Assembly: GCF_038443385.1 (NCBI RefSeq)
Contig: NZ_CP151726.1
Coordinates: forward strand, 6,634,001 to 6,698,000
DNA length: 64,000 nucleotides
Source of the DNA: Stieleria varia
GTDB lineage: Bacteria > Planctomycetota > Planctomycetia > Pirellulales > Pirellulaceae
Direction: 5' to 3'
Shown: positions 56,001 through 56,645 of the stretch, piece by piece
Numbering within the stretch: the stretch's first letter is position 1
Layout of the letters: the number at the start of each line of letters is the position of its first letter
The notes under the pieces: generated by a model
Told to the model about the DNA's origin: nothing
Database searches by the model: none
What the model saw: only the letters and a program-made list of their open reading frames with translations
Position numbers and translations under genes: made by a program

Positions 56001-56555
56001 CCCTTCACCAACGCCAATCGGATCTTCATCGAGTTTGACCAACCGGTATTCAACTCGACCGGCGGGGATCTTCAGCCGAGCGATTTTCAGTTGATCGGCT
56101 CACCGACGTTGGGAATCAACTACCAGATCAACACGGTGGATTTTGATGAGACGACCAACACCGCGATCCTGACGCTTAATGATTTCCTGACGAGCGATAA
56201 GCTGTTGTTGCACATTGCCAATGGCGCGATCACCAACGAGGCCGGAGTCGCACTGGATGGCGAATGGACGACAGGAAACACCGGGGCGTCCGGCGATGGC
56301 GGTGTCAACGGTCGATTCGACTTCCGGTTCGACGTCTTGCCGGGCAACGTCAACGACGACCTGCTGACCAACACCACGGACCTTTCTGCGGTACGAAGTC
56401 TGGGGACTCAACTGGCCGGGATCACGCCTCAATTCAACCCGAGAGCGAACGTCAACGGTGACCTGTTGGTCAACACCACCGACCTGTCAGCCATCCGGGC
56501 GTTGGGGACTCGCTTCCTATTCAATCTGGCGGACCCGAACCTGCCGCCGGAGTGA
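26049..56555 (+). CDS. Giant lipase/RTX/LamG/PKD modular surface protein with dockerin-like end, copy B
   Basis: This is an intact frame of 10,168 residues. A GTG start at 26049 is preceded by AAGGA with only a 3-base gap; ATG at 26064 or 26133 are alternatives. An LExLExRxMLAAD motif (residues 57-69) precedes an LCAT-like lipase (about residues 73-495). Then come beta-rich EF-hand repeats (to about 37060), RTX blocks (37275-43350), PPC, an FG-GAP propeller, a second PPC with a LamG inside, LRRs with a nidogen-like insert, tandem LamG, PKD domains split by LamG modules, VCBS/cadherin-like domains, a beta repeat and a dockerin-like pair. It is likely a secreted, calcium-dependent, surface-associated protein acting on or binding lipid and glycan substrates. 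It parallels the upstream paralogue in order throughout the shared part. The export system is not visible. Function is inferred from the modules. Confidence 0.92.
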   Translation: MRNARMVNTRRCRGNPGGETISHAHGFIMRLLPRRTKNHSHSTNRKQALRKKLTRTLEHLEQRQMLAADPGINPVVFVPGFAGSFADVLDVNNNLISEPELTNRLNEWYENRGLPPNKLALEPNGQVYQSIVKTLENVGYVKDQTLFVANWDWRLPVAQVDSTPDGTVTVSATDLLDAKYETGLDYLADAIKKAKAANSSATHVDIVSHSTGGLVTRAYLQSTAYDENHAELLPVANFVMAGVPNQGVSDPWNLSLDDWSSSPASRAAAFLVDHGWEYIQANPTNKINGPDSGSSVDDITAASVTDKADFVQQYVGALRHLLPTYPSIDLDGDGKLDVIDANNTPVTGLFNDLLLDLNGGVDPNQFLMKAGTTSIVYSTEVDTRDLITERTGPTHFLEDEVLSFTQFIGRSPTTGQTWYQDSESGHAGDGTVSTFSSVDPFLNDPRTGAKLKLIPITAAAAGQTDPINHPGLVNNEYSQSLILDQIGVTGYDGLIESNLAISKLVTAQRALAMGIFNPVDAFTEVSERFKELLTEAKGRGSLASNVAYAGQKLGDYLQVEQLWQTKVVDPLTNSVNKTFNDALTALGANATDVSSGDEKAIKLSFTAADLAGGAPTTSHTLSLDGYTFTGNADFDFTGNLTFDVTLGYDQAQGFNVAEGLFIKDLNLVFGGSANAPDLDLGLTIGSLTASVANGSFALDAQATLSLHGADENGKVTFREIQNGLANGFAGFGDLVSITPGGSVDLQLPLNLTNSTTDFDLAQYGAPTVSVVSENLFEGAPDVLVDIELGDGLQDQILSLLSSLDSAASEIGDNDALNQEIPGIGKSLNGLFDTSDGAGDGNVGDLLNLEEAAANYFATFDQTSLSYAEENVGKLPTVMGLRIAMGEFLRSGGSTQLVGRGGDSPVRIRGGVDLANNELSFDVKIAATNTTPIELGFDALGDDWANIGLQLDADATVELETQADLDVTFAIGLSDSGVSGSFTLNQFRLGTKFETPSADFGFSLGPISGTMTATGASASNPLKVEAGVDVAIAEGAAPLSERMTITPSGSVDIGFGTTVQQFGIALPRIEITDANLFASPAPDINVDVSEFVTNLSAENIINGLFELASWLDDAVLDGDLGSTTIPLLNKSVGELLSTPAEPREFAKHAILSVSAVETHPENSELKRFTATLNTLGVGAAAMGIQIGSTMQYRSKTGEDFNATVESLDSERVTMRYTSSRSDGMDEPDLANPSLTFTTGGSIGDQLKAALVNFNDAEAAAPSIGVLLNALSGPLGIDLSNVAYDSGTETLTFTPSFSPKPLAYEAMLDFGDGFAGLELEASGKFMVSAAPTIRLPLGIRFGSGVAAGDRVYVIDDTDPEISVALSADLDNPRARAAFGFLGVSVEEDATITNNNGIQLSTNLTLNIDDPGVGPNADGKATISEITGDLSNSFTAGFSGSVTIDGLVVQPDVAGVSIPGEISIYTTTDGTTRGANQFTNFAQLAEMFQTSGRAAGGTGTFIFDNTIGKFDALTPEDIVTMFLELGANLNTIADTLDIPDGIPFVDEALSGIADFAAVTSDFARQLYFHPKVIAADSISVFNGILSSDASFIVNIEGKDAVLVSVPASNTLDNSSIDDLIDDINAAINETELAGELIVQRQAPLHGAAIVNVTPESLAGDITEYTFHLDAAMDLFDLGIKPGHQLEYLDIDGFYRAAIVTEMTADTLAFEVPDADVPPAIGADRSIALFDRDNANKLGLRTTGSVQGISLGVSTVQVTAANDLPSKLTEDLSLTITLKEGVDPITVVLTAAETASSLQPSDLVDLINARFAETNFGSEGTLDTFVNAVLVDSQLRMSVVNFGVQEITVSGGEALGFSADQIADENSARTELGLAGGQFATAEFRANTIQDLIHVLDDLLKQAINGTPIDAALRYDNNDTSADTSDDAITFKISLGKAFSEEINLDFSQGMDVGFAELNIAGAANATFSADVGIELAVGIDLSAPGSDLDITGSEKLSELDGGRGTVLKVGVVGTPIASSGKVGSVELNFQIEQFDSGVASPPVEVSLSQAEGDDNTSLMDLATDLNEKLKTFFTNTPGLNLPVDNGISPVEVQVDDGKLVLIANDVSINGLKILTGTSTAIGFTEDQESDLPDLVIQLRDGTKFDVILDRSNTINDVKTAIESAADLATAQEDQLVVDYVEGGQIRLTDNTGGIANELSVKAYSDTFGPSSAGSTLGILAMVPVREDDPATSVDESADNNKLVGQPLFAGSKLDQFFIDTSETKIYANADIVSNDIDLVASFSLLDLGIRGGTANFNVDASFQLEDVGTDNKLRFSDFASDAFSVPTPMLGYGGNVILPIDGSLLGFLPDEFKPGPNGEAPEEPLEIQIGVSEQPGSRKPKLDFTVTNLKKALSGFKNLSLEDMARIVQQVVEMLRNSDIDGLNSPIPVIDKSPNDVLNIVDGLAAAAEDILAGPDVETLKTQIAELELLLDRLAGTPSQNAAVADLVAALKANVTSDHVLTLSYDADGIGPTAPVVSAEIAQQSSAMELKDALVDAYGAGVIENVTGKRGGPFIVTFTSTGEVQELVGRSRTGLSINTRTLEKENTGDKTQQELTFVTTGKLVASIVGLRNAVRAIDETTGGEPTPGRADALAKVNEIDQSIASAGNLGNIIGDAIKNQLGLTDDAFTLTLDFVDADTTTDGFQAAARVRINIEKSVTETFSFDFDLPDLGPVTVETGGDIEFEVGGELNLDFAFRFDTFTPYLLDTTSFDLSASIDSNVNATAGIGGIQGVLSGNLQLRESTTESLTISGGSVSLTGTPLDNLVVVYHPGMIKVLKRGNDVSDPGVDYSMTTGATPTITFRAGITGDVEVQYATSSANGGAGIGVGVKPSAVSSGNTIGGVKFTELSPKNDFDFALNGIAFASLDASLAGQTIENAITVVASVNHPGAPEIRFDGIRNYLNGLTDLSQLSLTQIISGARLLLGTLESGLKSDLLEQMPLIGDLDSLDGSFVTKLRSMIDSLESVISGPTDEIETLKNSVQQSIFSSLGPDGAGIMSALTDITITTPSLNGPASELEFRVDLSIDGSDSIDVPFDFGLDALAFDFAANGGLELGLDYAFNFGFGVNLEKGFFFTLNDNVVYDAGTGTRQSGGLPEINVTATLDLKPGTELEARLFFLDMIATNNTAGTVVGSDNRTATGTGFSGTLFLDIVDPNNDNQLTFSELRATSPKDLLVAGISVDANADLHLKAKTTIGGLPEIDADLTMNWTLAYSTYDPDGSTGPMERVGFVNSTPEVAIRDVTLDVGSFLNSAIAPMIEAFDEYVGPIEPLIDFLAEPIPGLNDLSEALDGPQITFLTLGMLGASKSPKTIKAAQAAQKVVGLLQNVFQLRDTIRAASSDGNGIKINFGTYWIAGGQNGPDIDLTNPQADVRVPANLPPIDAEAQIAASPKPGASKTKSLLKTLKGASNSKGLGGLGINIPLLSSPSNIFKLFTGEQTTIIEWDIPKLDLNVPFQMKFGPIPFPPVPLYATFGAKLNAFADFSLGFDTRGIATTGNFFDGFYFGDLENVSSGFDIAEFGLGLEATVGASLDLGFAEAGIRGGVGANLDFNWNDLDDDGKIYLDELVDLVLLQPSPAPAVPVPGACVFDTSGRINAFVEAYYDVLFFGSGTERFVDITLFEFNHSCAAPGVAEQSADGTLTLFAGDRASDRSSIYGTDINERFEVDMVDDPNAPGEMVTQVTFHYTNNSGQPDSTIRTYKGVTSFVFSGGSGDDSLTLTESVTAPVRFMGGVGNDNFVGGSGADLIEGGAGNDILSGGGGGDRYTFADSWGADTITDNGASAGDVFDFSAVTAAINVQYGSVVSSGLNKVTGEGGVPVAGIEEVLAGSNREDKLTVAQVVGGAEENIWTLTGQNKGRVNSFKFSGFEQLTGGDQRDLFVLHPGTGVTGTIDGAGGSDTLDYSNYGSDVTVNRQARTANGIASFNNIDVVIGNGGNDLLVGRNIESNWTLSGVDQGTIDDNGDGAADFTFSQFPSLTGGTASDHFRVSAGGELTGKLLGTSVPGAVDSDHIDLSSLNVPLVARITGANIGTVESSSVLVDFSSIESVTTGSDNDVFLISPGSSLTGEIDGHAGERDHLDYSAWSTAITVSLGETNPAGLSNGFVYGIEDVTGGSAADTITGNSRDNRLIGLGGADTLRGMDGDNVLIGDHAIVTQQNHVIQSIRTNTTYRDNDSLFSGNGNSILLPGSGNDSVTIAGSGNNVVAGDQVLVTLSGGRVVAMQSIQPADGGDDTFNLGTGNDILIAGNGADIVTDAGGRNVIIGDRGVVQIEIVQTTDGAIGLPTIATSEFSVRSGIDNITTGSGIDAIIGGGESDIINAGDGNNRVLGDEGTISFTSGAPVSSLLAPSVMDGNDTIRTGSGRDFVFAGNGDNYVEAGKGNDDVMGGSGIDRIFGDIDPLGPNAGAAGIDGNDWLVGMLGNDAIEGGGGNDVMFGGVVPLLWSRANFDDETDFTNLQIVVQAELDFPTGYTPIRITPVIVNELSLDGTAADGRDKLGGGDGNDWIFGGADADELRGGPGMDYLDAGAGLDLVVEGNEGDDVIRGGEGGDVLKGGSGIDIVLGDGGDDELRGEAGDGDNQAGQRLFGGAGRDSLYAFAPSTASTEYTKVGDQIFGGSGGDYIYGNARKELLSGESGNEYIVGLEGDDILLGGSGEDQLFGGYGNDEIWGGAGTDYIDGQAGADKQYGGSGIDLFVLPTTIIGMDTDTIDGHYGNQAAGDVADDNATDILTIDGTTGNDVILIGEQGGQASVLYNGFSIPITMLDPQTGNLLVEQFRIAGLAGNDTIGFYTELAVKSGAISKVDGLNTIDLSSLSDRSNDFVGVFDGNSGHDILIGSDGRDRLDGGIGSDTVFGFGGSDRLWGDGGGGLSTDVDTLYAGQGDDDLIGGQGKNNLYAWSFDPTRALTQLGFNRDQTAVAGQTMTATTQIPNDGKLLLDVLFDLSVGTGTPVRVFVPSQFTLNNWTRADLVSDLQAAINAAGISGVTVGVVTGGVDDGKLTLRHATNSLRIDHSSFGVYVDAMGNLTVDDFDLNDNDLLDQDESSPIGPYRQAYIQEVTGLNRILGSNNDDNLYGGTTIDFMYGNGGNDTLYRANGTTFESADGGQTEGDAWKEYAKESDQVWYVGGSNAADQINIDFVTEPGLLADHHLITRLTENNGNFSFSAQVKLDFGATDGQGNAVWSANDLQFSLNELNAADDESRGEELAAIAASQIVESDLLASILPPEADFLVILVDALGGNDRITVGPTVQKTVWIDAGAGDDIVEILSGNAILVDRAESSTGATGLASRNDIPRQAFNLFSPNAADVDTTFNGKTIDNGLVTFTGLSIDSPTDEDWYSFRLSADPAATSAIELSSGSPIDGLLIEVFNITDVDPATGVLIDLATALLTSTTTGDASIITNLSSLAADTEYYVKVSSPNVVPTIYDLRFNFAGTDLSSLTPEQLAENDESVSMSLREDTDRRDVILGGTGNDILRGGAGEDWIFGGAGNDVLTGGQDRNASDLLFGGPGDDTFQIIPDALPLLGNQPGTNFDPATQTFIPTYSDQLIGGEGNDRVLYLGGDVDRRGLDVPDYVSMRYNTGLHRYEFTSFVWDIGLQAYRFDDANENGEQDAGENFEQEFMFFQTRDVESFTIDTRAGNDVVRLDSEFQFLPLTGATGNLTADASNAGLYEEWGMDRGDAEQGADLPITILGGTGNDFLFGSPSNDTIIGGLGDDLIVGGLGDDTLDGEGGEDTIFGNQLDVGVASNPYPNFPPQASQLFDPELHPTVLATPLASQAVVTRTGVDLNAGSAVGNVNEIAFGLEGSANDKIQDLRSYGDVNGDGFEDFIASGTTKSYVLLGPIELNEQEDLEAYAEVVIYHETLGRPSSSIGDINADGHLDFAFLTTDAENLIVRTILGDSMLSARDWDETFWSTTSGSRKRTIEIPHVYLGTEDGFNHIGLDVLPFFGDSESSGTREYSDILLHANSTEKVFANLDGSYMTGLFYSGELLSQNTTEAMGIYDRSGEIIYEVAGETSIAVVKDLVEVGTTTVMVNGSTVEITADADSALVQSTSAAQGALRIDDRLSVNDSLRGLDTFIEINNRLFRVIPDPEITDDVARLDDVVDQLRTQIQNDAVLANRIRVERDPTSTKRLRFETLTRGTEDLTVEEVVRETPLGLTSSAQVGSFGNNSSAFIVGVNRVAKVLDGTLDLRYIFCVTTLPGSEQQFCSGATAQEINLTLGNSSPEDVKNQLVSIFDAIGGDYSNSELHTFLTSDNRLVIQHDSKSVLISPGPRAVQNAPLLGVSSQTAQPGESGLDTGNNFLKPKPRPSSGSVVYRVAAPTASSVNTDTLNVLGDLGTDGLADIGFVNTSSDLEIFYGSSTIDSVFPTTANLTITSPGDIVGATAGDYDGDGNADLVVQYQPIPNGPIEVAIFNHISSFTGSTLDIQQASVVLSSTNTAEEFGRQSATLDLNADGLDDLIIGASLADTIVAGELVPNGGRLDVIYGATSFGTVDLPETFDILENFNVSGSGSFVVDRGTGLQEVFDNGGEPFVFGSNSERWFRFTTLGDGRPGDLIRLNGNVQADLVDETGRVLRQRQSVVDLRTSQAGTYYLRVYGQSGSPFPALIDFDAANADDATPLIWESGQPGFESSLSGAELITVSGQDSTTKAYRFNGVGGGSFSSLDSLSPDPGLNSATWEVRFRPSDLIGNETIFETGGSGVGLSFNIEEVSGGFRVLFAVKHPSSRVELRSPTITSIDDFIHAVAVFDNDFNTLQLYVDGQLVDQVGNASGLSDWSGGDASGIAKIGGSTLGGLASGSGFGPFAGDIAAIRTYDFADRSIANPPFTIEFDAPIRGQQQIIETDASPDRDVIRGGDGDDILVGNHGLDRIFGGSGADVYTAEAFEVRDRDLADGANLTVPGLSELIHGNTLPQLDPVVIDADAILPFGTVAMQAALAKALGQPVTTSTSGLPLVHRDIHASELAQLTQLDAAADANTAPVVQFRQYNNASAFLDISTSGTALGLGDDGEATITTTIGNWLFPAGQTTIGNNGVITSGSEDINRTTSPLPNSGWNSALAVFWDDIDSDTGNVYWKERLVGGINTLIVQWDNRPHYDNIGAATFQLQLFESGPVAARFVYQDVDFGNQSFDFGASATVGVQIDSKSAETVSRDTASIANGDVIDFVYISKIHNLNLLELTPNLKTLDLSGNPVGDDQLVHIAGLEDLRYLDLRGTNIDPTSQATRDSISALPNLKTLYMPISGGLSDTNLVVVEGQSIVVNGVTFSAVDDGYQLLDVAGIEVPLFVQNVDPEISAPVITGVTEGQSISVGPNTGGVVNHTREILVNGTSIGDIVVTDAGTLDVPDLVTEVTITDPTGKTTSLIHNAIEFNDHALELSNTVLNQAADITTTFWLKTTKTGEQSILSGANSGPNRSDANEIIVVLANDTTLELWVSNGRNAHWTLPESIADGTFRHFALTRNTATKEAELFLDGSSLGKKTIQNVSRLTIPPGGLFIGQEQDVLGGGFESSQAFVGTLDDFTIWNRALDESEIRAIRDGEINTSDSNLRLYLPFDEGAGDVAADRGPLGLDASLLSPYHSDLVADLGPTSFFAMDAMPTTGLALGDPAPGTQPGSKSTEFSTGSIIEDRTIGAGDFSIAMWVNTNQAASSASENWYQGFGLVDGEVSGIANDFGTSVLDGRFAFGVGNADTTTLSSTQINDGQWHYVVATRDSGSGLMRIYVDGAFEGSNIGRTGPLTAPPSLRIGKLQTNVNQFEGRMDEVALFDRALTSDEISRTYRNSILPQPVPITWTNATPELFDTSIPANRYSLKDDGTYTLTVTARDDDGGLTTSVTTIDVANVAPVITDLNASTGPLAIGAPIRLDARDVTDAGELDKLFYLWEVTSNNGERILSGSRIEFDFTPSYAGEYTVSLTVTDSDGESSIPVTQTFQIAPMAKISSPSGMIEGNDPIWPWKAVAGDVVTFSSDQSSPLAPAGLSRDGTAPTRSYRWEIKLGATMIAAGAGADIQFVPLQVGNYTATLTIDDEFAVGDVPSNSETIHFTVDPATEIEIVGPTSAAEGDVLTFSIANLLSSRDSLGRDVIWSASPSSYEIVPTDNPEEFSIRVTADGTYTVSVSVSDSLPLPSGNVSDGLIAPVPVAYYSFNDGTANDSSGNAAHGALTNGAIVVNHPPRNTNVLQLDGIDDWVDLPDGVLNVDEGTIAVRFQMLEVQQGEVDIIVGSELADRFLIGRELGKVVAILDDGTGAVEIKGPRIEIGRWYHAAVVWNTNNEAELFVDGVSYGTVIADLGATIGAGLNLGSLSEGDGLFVNELIDDVVLYDRPLSAEEIRQLYVAPYVRNATNIMVTVENVRPTIVVDSVAGTENSPITLSATISDPGLDDTHTFTVDWFETHEYALQSSLDDRYGGPSLIGAGGIVGANGYAFTADQGPSLSGTLDSETYTLEMVFEIDDTAGYRKLVDFKDRLTLNGLYNVNGQLEFFGTAGNPNTGAVVIVPNQRHTLRVERDGSSSQFDVYVDGNLQISFIDTNFTTLDGPNGVVHFLRDDLPTGESENHSGTLFHVRTESFVRDSGMVTVQPAASVVFDAANANDSTPNVWEGGPINATLTGATLDTNVISSRGITSAYVFDGTGGGSTATLQSLSGDPSDDSGTWEIWFRPSDLVGKETLFETGGNIRGMSINIEQDAGGYRVLLAIQDGSSNHFELRSGVITTTTEFVQAVVVFDDEAKTLQLYVDGLAAGSPVNVAGLADWDGGDPAGIGRIQATMGGGTGLSGFGAFQGEIASIRFYESSEIKYGFTSQHTYPQDGNYKARVTVVDGDGARRITDVDVLVANTAPVGNDDNVTENDPLFQGDEDSQLMMDVSDLLANDTDQGLADVLSLTSFDVVSASGASISLVNGILKYDPTETVNIQVYSGGEVKTDTFSYVVTDEFGDSNTAVVTITVTGVNDAPIAKADVNEIGADAVNPVTGNVLDGDMDVDHDVTLLSVSTLDSGSAQYGTLMWNSDGSYTYTLDNTNTDVQRLAAGDTLVETFTYTVTDQDLTDTSTLTITINGVGDAPVLAGDVNRVLASEILTVASNAYDDAVLADSPVAYWRLNETTGTVAANVLSPSSPDGTYVRDVDLAHAGLVPLDSGTSVEFEQFSNLRIIDGTNVNSPAGGIAENTVEFLFSAPDVNSFGSVLSQSGDMNGFWTYLSGGNLHFVTIINGVDSTVSTPVRNDTTYHVVEVFDNGAMTLYLNGQVQGTATASATIVPNETGDITAGGFSKVQVDEIAIYSTALSQVKVTRHFLATGLLGNDRDVDAGDTRHVVSVTVGETTVPVGTEIQTAKGALVTVNADGSYRFNPNGAFDYLAAGESETDSFEYTVVDSDGLIDDATVEVTVEGENNNPTDITFSSASVLDNAAVGTLVGRFGTVDIDATDSHVLTLTGDAGGLFTLDGNALRVNGSIIDTTSHSVTVQSDDQNGGVISETFAINVVDFDAVANVQIDLSQPTFSTYDYITIRRDGAFVKIDGRVTEQGLPTELLSQQADQTQSIMIFGRDDVDETVVLDYASGGFLAVPGGIEFRSGANGTDRFAVLGNAQETEATYLSSNSALGDASVRMVNGFERSSIRFSGVETLELSDFEQIGFNGPLNVGNDTLIVSSPNPINLPTLTEIAGGLIDADGVLAIGNAEFLNGHGTVNGRILAESGSSITADGNLVLGDLNSTGGFNSAGEIHVGDHMITLLDADRAVLGSLTELGHGVNPGTLFANNGFLIPSGSSVEGYGTLGSPNDIAMLSLLRGNVTGRSMVEQITLPGYIGGNGGTNNVQFTGTHSPGLSPAIAVNGSVSYGDNVDLIMELGGTTPGSSGHDQLIFTGSVVLDGDLEIDLISGFEPAIGDSFLLMTADAGVTGAFDNVDYPSAPTGTEWQLVIASNEVRLELNALEAAPRITEVRIGSTLWNQNFRNAIDPQGQGFLVSTGAGQLSDVPFTNANRIFIEFDQPVFNSTGGDLQPSDFQLIGSPTLGINYQINTVDFDETTNTAILTLNDFLTSDKLLLHIANGAITNEAGVALDGEWTTGNTGASGDGGVNGRFDFRFDVLPGNVNDDLLTNTTDLSAVRSLGTQLAGITPQFNPRANVNGDLLVNTTDLSAIRALGTRFLFNLADPNLPPE
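26217..26255 (+). other. LExLExRxMLAAD N-terminal motif (LEPR-XLL-like)
   Basis: Residues 57-69 read LEHLEQRQMLAAD after a basic stretch (NRKQALRKKLTRT). Large exported planctomycete proteins often carry an LExRxLLA motif close to the N-terminus, followed directly by the mature domain. A classical hydrophobic signal peptide is absent. Confidence 0.7.
26265..27530 (+). other. LCAT/PGAP1-like alpha/beta-hydrolase (lipase) domain
   Basis: Residues 75-81 (VVFVPGF) match the first strand and oxyanion region of LCAT-type lipases, and WDWRL at 151-155 matches their YDWRL motif. The nucleophile elbow is SHSTGG with Ser210. GDGTV at 428-432 supplies the expected Asp429, and His469 in NHPGL fits the catalytic histidine. 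Spacing and order agree with the lecithin:cholesterol acyltransferase family, which acts on acyl esters of lipids. Substrate and reaction (hydrolysis or acyl transfer) cannot be told from sequence. Confidence 0.85.
27850..37060 (+). repeat. Beta-rich long repeats with EF-hand-type loops (copy B)
   Basis: Five calcium-loop-like signatures punctuate this 9-kb stretch: 28170-28205 (GADENGKVTFRE), 30280-30315 (PNADGKATISE), 32955-32990 (DVGTDNKLRFSD), 35616-35651 (DPNNDNQLTFSE) and 36813-36848 (DLDDDGKIYLDE). Short helical signatures accompany them: IPGIGKSLNGLF, IPLLNKSVGELL, IPFVDEALSGIADF, IPVIDKSPNDVLNI, MPLIGDLDSLDG. Between them are flagellin-IN-like pieces such as LVIQLRDGTKFDVILDRSN (about 32439). 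The last two loops align with the last two of copy A. Confidence 0.6.
37275..43350 (+). repeat. RTX calcium-binding repeat blocks, copy B
   Basis: RTX nonapeptides occur at 37275-37440, 38490-39460, 39590-40245, 40615-40830, 41320-41425, 42522-42680 and 43195-43350, for example GGAGNDILSGGGGGD and GGLGDDLIVGGLGDDTLDGE. The blocks alternate with non-RTX linkers. The segment around 41460-42030 (WKEYAKESDQVWYVGGSNAA onward) matches copy A at 8735-9250 residue by residue over long runs. Confidence 0.9.
42090..42490 (+). other. Uninterrupted PPC-like domain (copy B)
   Basis: FTGLSIDSPTDEDWYSFRLS, GLLIEVFNITDVDPATG, DTEYYVKVSSPNVVPTIYDL. This is the insert-free counterpart of the LamG-split domain at 9310-10330 and shows where that LamG entered. 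Confidence 0.7.
43560..45610 (+). other. FG-GAP propeller with a flagellin-IN-like insert (copy B)
   Basis: Blades are GDVNGDGFEDFIASG (43578), GDINADGHLDFAFLT (43740), LGDLGTDGLADIGFV (45129), GDYDGDGNADLVVQY (45291) and LNADGLDDLIIGAS (45483). The insert of about 1.2 kb between the second and third (about 43900-45110) contains TTTVMVNGSTVEITADADS and EINLTLGNSSPEDVKNQLVS, which resemble flagellin/hook IN segments, plus two Cys (FCVTTLPGSEQQFCSG). Confidence 0.65.
45640..46620 (+). other. PPC-like domain split by a LamG module (copy B)
   Basis: The host strand LRVYGQSGSPFPALIDF breaks near 45955 and resumes as PPFTIEFDAPIRG near 46600; in copy A the same strand is continuous (FLRVHTNQTVARPYTIEFDA, 15850-15905). 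The inserted LamG shows ATWEVRFRPSDLIGNETIFE, LSFNIEEVSGGFRVLFAV, LQLYVDGQLVDQVG and GDIAAIRTYDF. Confidence 0.75.
46670..46770 (+). repeat. Short RTX cluster, copy B
   Basis: RDVIRGGDGDDILVGNHGLD followed by RIFGGSGADVYT, the counterpart of 15943-16050. Confidence 0.8.
46990..47880 (+). other. Leucine-rich repeats with a nidogen-like insert (copy B)
   Basis: LRR strands flank an insert of about 190 residues: HASELAQLTQLDAAA before it, then LLELTPNLKTLDLSGNPVG, LEDLRYLDLRGTNID and ALPNLKTLYMPISGG. The insert (about 47050-47630) has GNWLFPAGQTTIGNNGVITS, SALAVFWDDIDSDTGNVYWK, TLIVQWDNRP and FQLQLFESGPVAARFVYQDV, a layout like NIDO-type domains of secreted proteins. Copy A has module X at the equivalent place. 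Confidence 0.6.
48190..49490 (+). other. Two tandem LamG domains (copy B)
   Basis: First (48190-48830): ITTTFWLKTTKTGEQSILSG, AELFLDGSSLGKKTIQN, LDDFTIWNRALDESEI. Second (about 48890-49485): DFSIAMWVNTNQAASS, QWHYVVATRDSGSGLMRIYV, MDEVALFDRALTSDEI. Copy A has only the first. Confidence 0.75.
49540..52610 (+). other. PKD-type domains interrupted by LamG-type modules (copy B)
   Basis: PKD strands include GTYTLTVTARDDDGGLTTSV, GEYTVSLTVTDSDGESS, GTYTVSVSVSD and GNYKARVTVVDGDGARRI. A LamG (about 50510-51120: VAYYSFNDGTANDSSGNAAH, WYHAAVVWNTNNEAELFVDG) sits in the last hairpin of one PKD. Two LamG-like modules (about 51330-51810 and 51850-52480) separate DDTHTFTVDWF from its partner strand FTSQHTYPQDGNY. 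Confidence 0.65.
52610..54530 (+). other. VCBS/cadherin-like domains, one split by LamG (copy B)
   Basis: VCBS-type markers are LLANDTDQGLADVLSL, TDTFSYVVTDEFGDSNTAVV, GTLMWNSDGSYTYTLDN and ETFTYTVTDQDLTDTSTLTI. A later copy begins LASEILTVASN, is interrupted at about 53340 by a LamG (VAYWRLNETTGTVAANVLSP through VDEIAIYSTALSQVK), and resumes near 53970 with GLLGNDRDVDAGD. A cadherin-like unit (DITFSSASVLDNAAVGTLVG) follows. Confidence 0.7.
54540..55745 (+). other. Beta-repeat segment (copy B)
   Basis: YDYITIRRDGAFVKIDGRV and VLDYASGGFLAVPGGIEFRS match the repeat unit of copy A, and LFANNGFLIPSGSSVEGYGT matches its later strands. Copy A has two such units here, copy B one. Confidence 0.5.
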
Positions 56556-56557
56556 GA
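55746..56557 (+). repeat. 812-base near-identical direct repeat, copy 2
   Basis: Second copy of 24911-25722. The upstream boundary is sharp: the codons before CTGATGACGGCC differ freely between copies, while the following 812 bases differ at only three positions that I can find. Confidence 0.95.
56340..56525 (+). other. C-terminal dockerin-like repeat pair (copy B)
   Basis: Identical in protein sequence to the pair at 25505-25690: GNVNDDLLTNTTDLSAVRSL and ANVNGDLLVNTTDLSAIRAL. It is followed 90 bases after the stop by a PEP-CTERM protein with a cohesin-like layout. Confidence 0.75.
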
Positions 56558-56587
56558 ATACGATCAAAATCGGTTGTATTGGCTGTC

Positions 56588-56601
56588 ATGAATCGATTCA
56601 T
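56588..56601. promoter_or_regulatory. 14-base perfect palindrome upstream of the PEP-CTERM gene
   Basis: ATGAATCGATTCAT is self-complementary and lies 44 bases before the downstream start codon. It could be an operator or a chance palindrome; no T run follows, so it is not an intrinsic terminator. Confidence 0.3.
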
Positions 56602-56645
56602 TTAACTATGCTACTGACGCAACTCCAAAGACTGGACTCCACACC

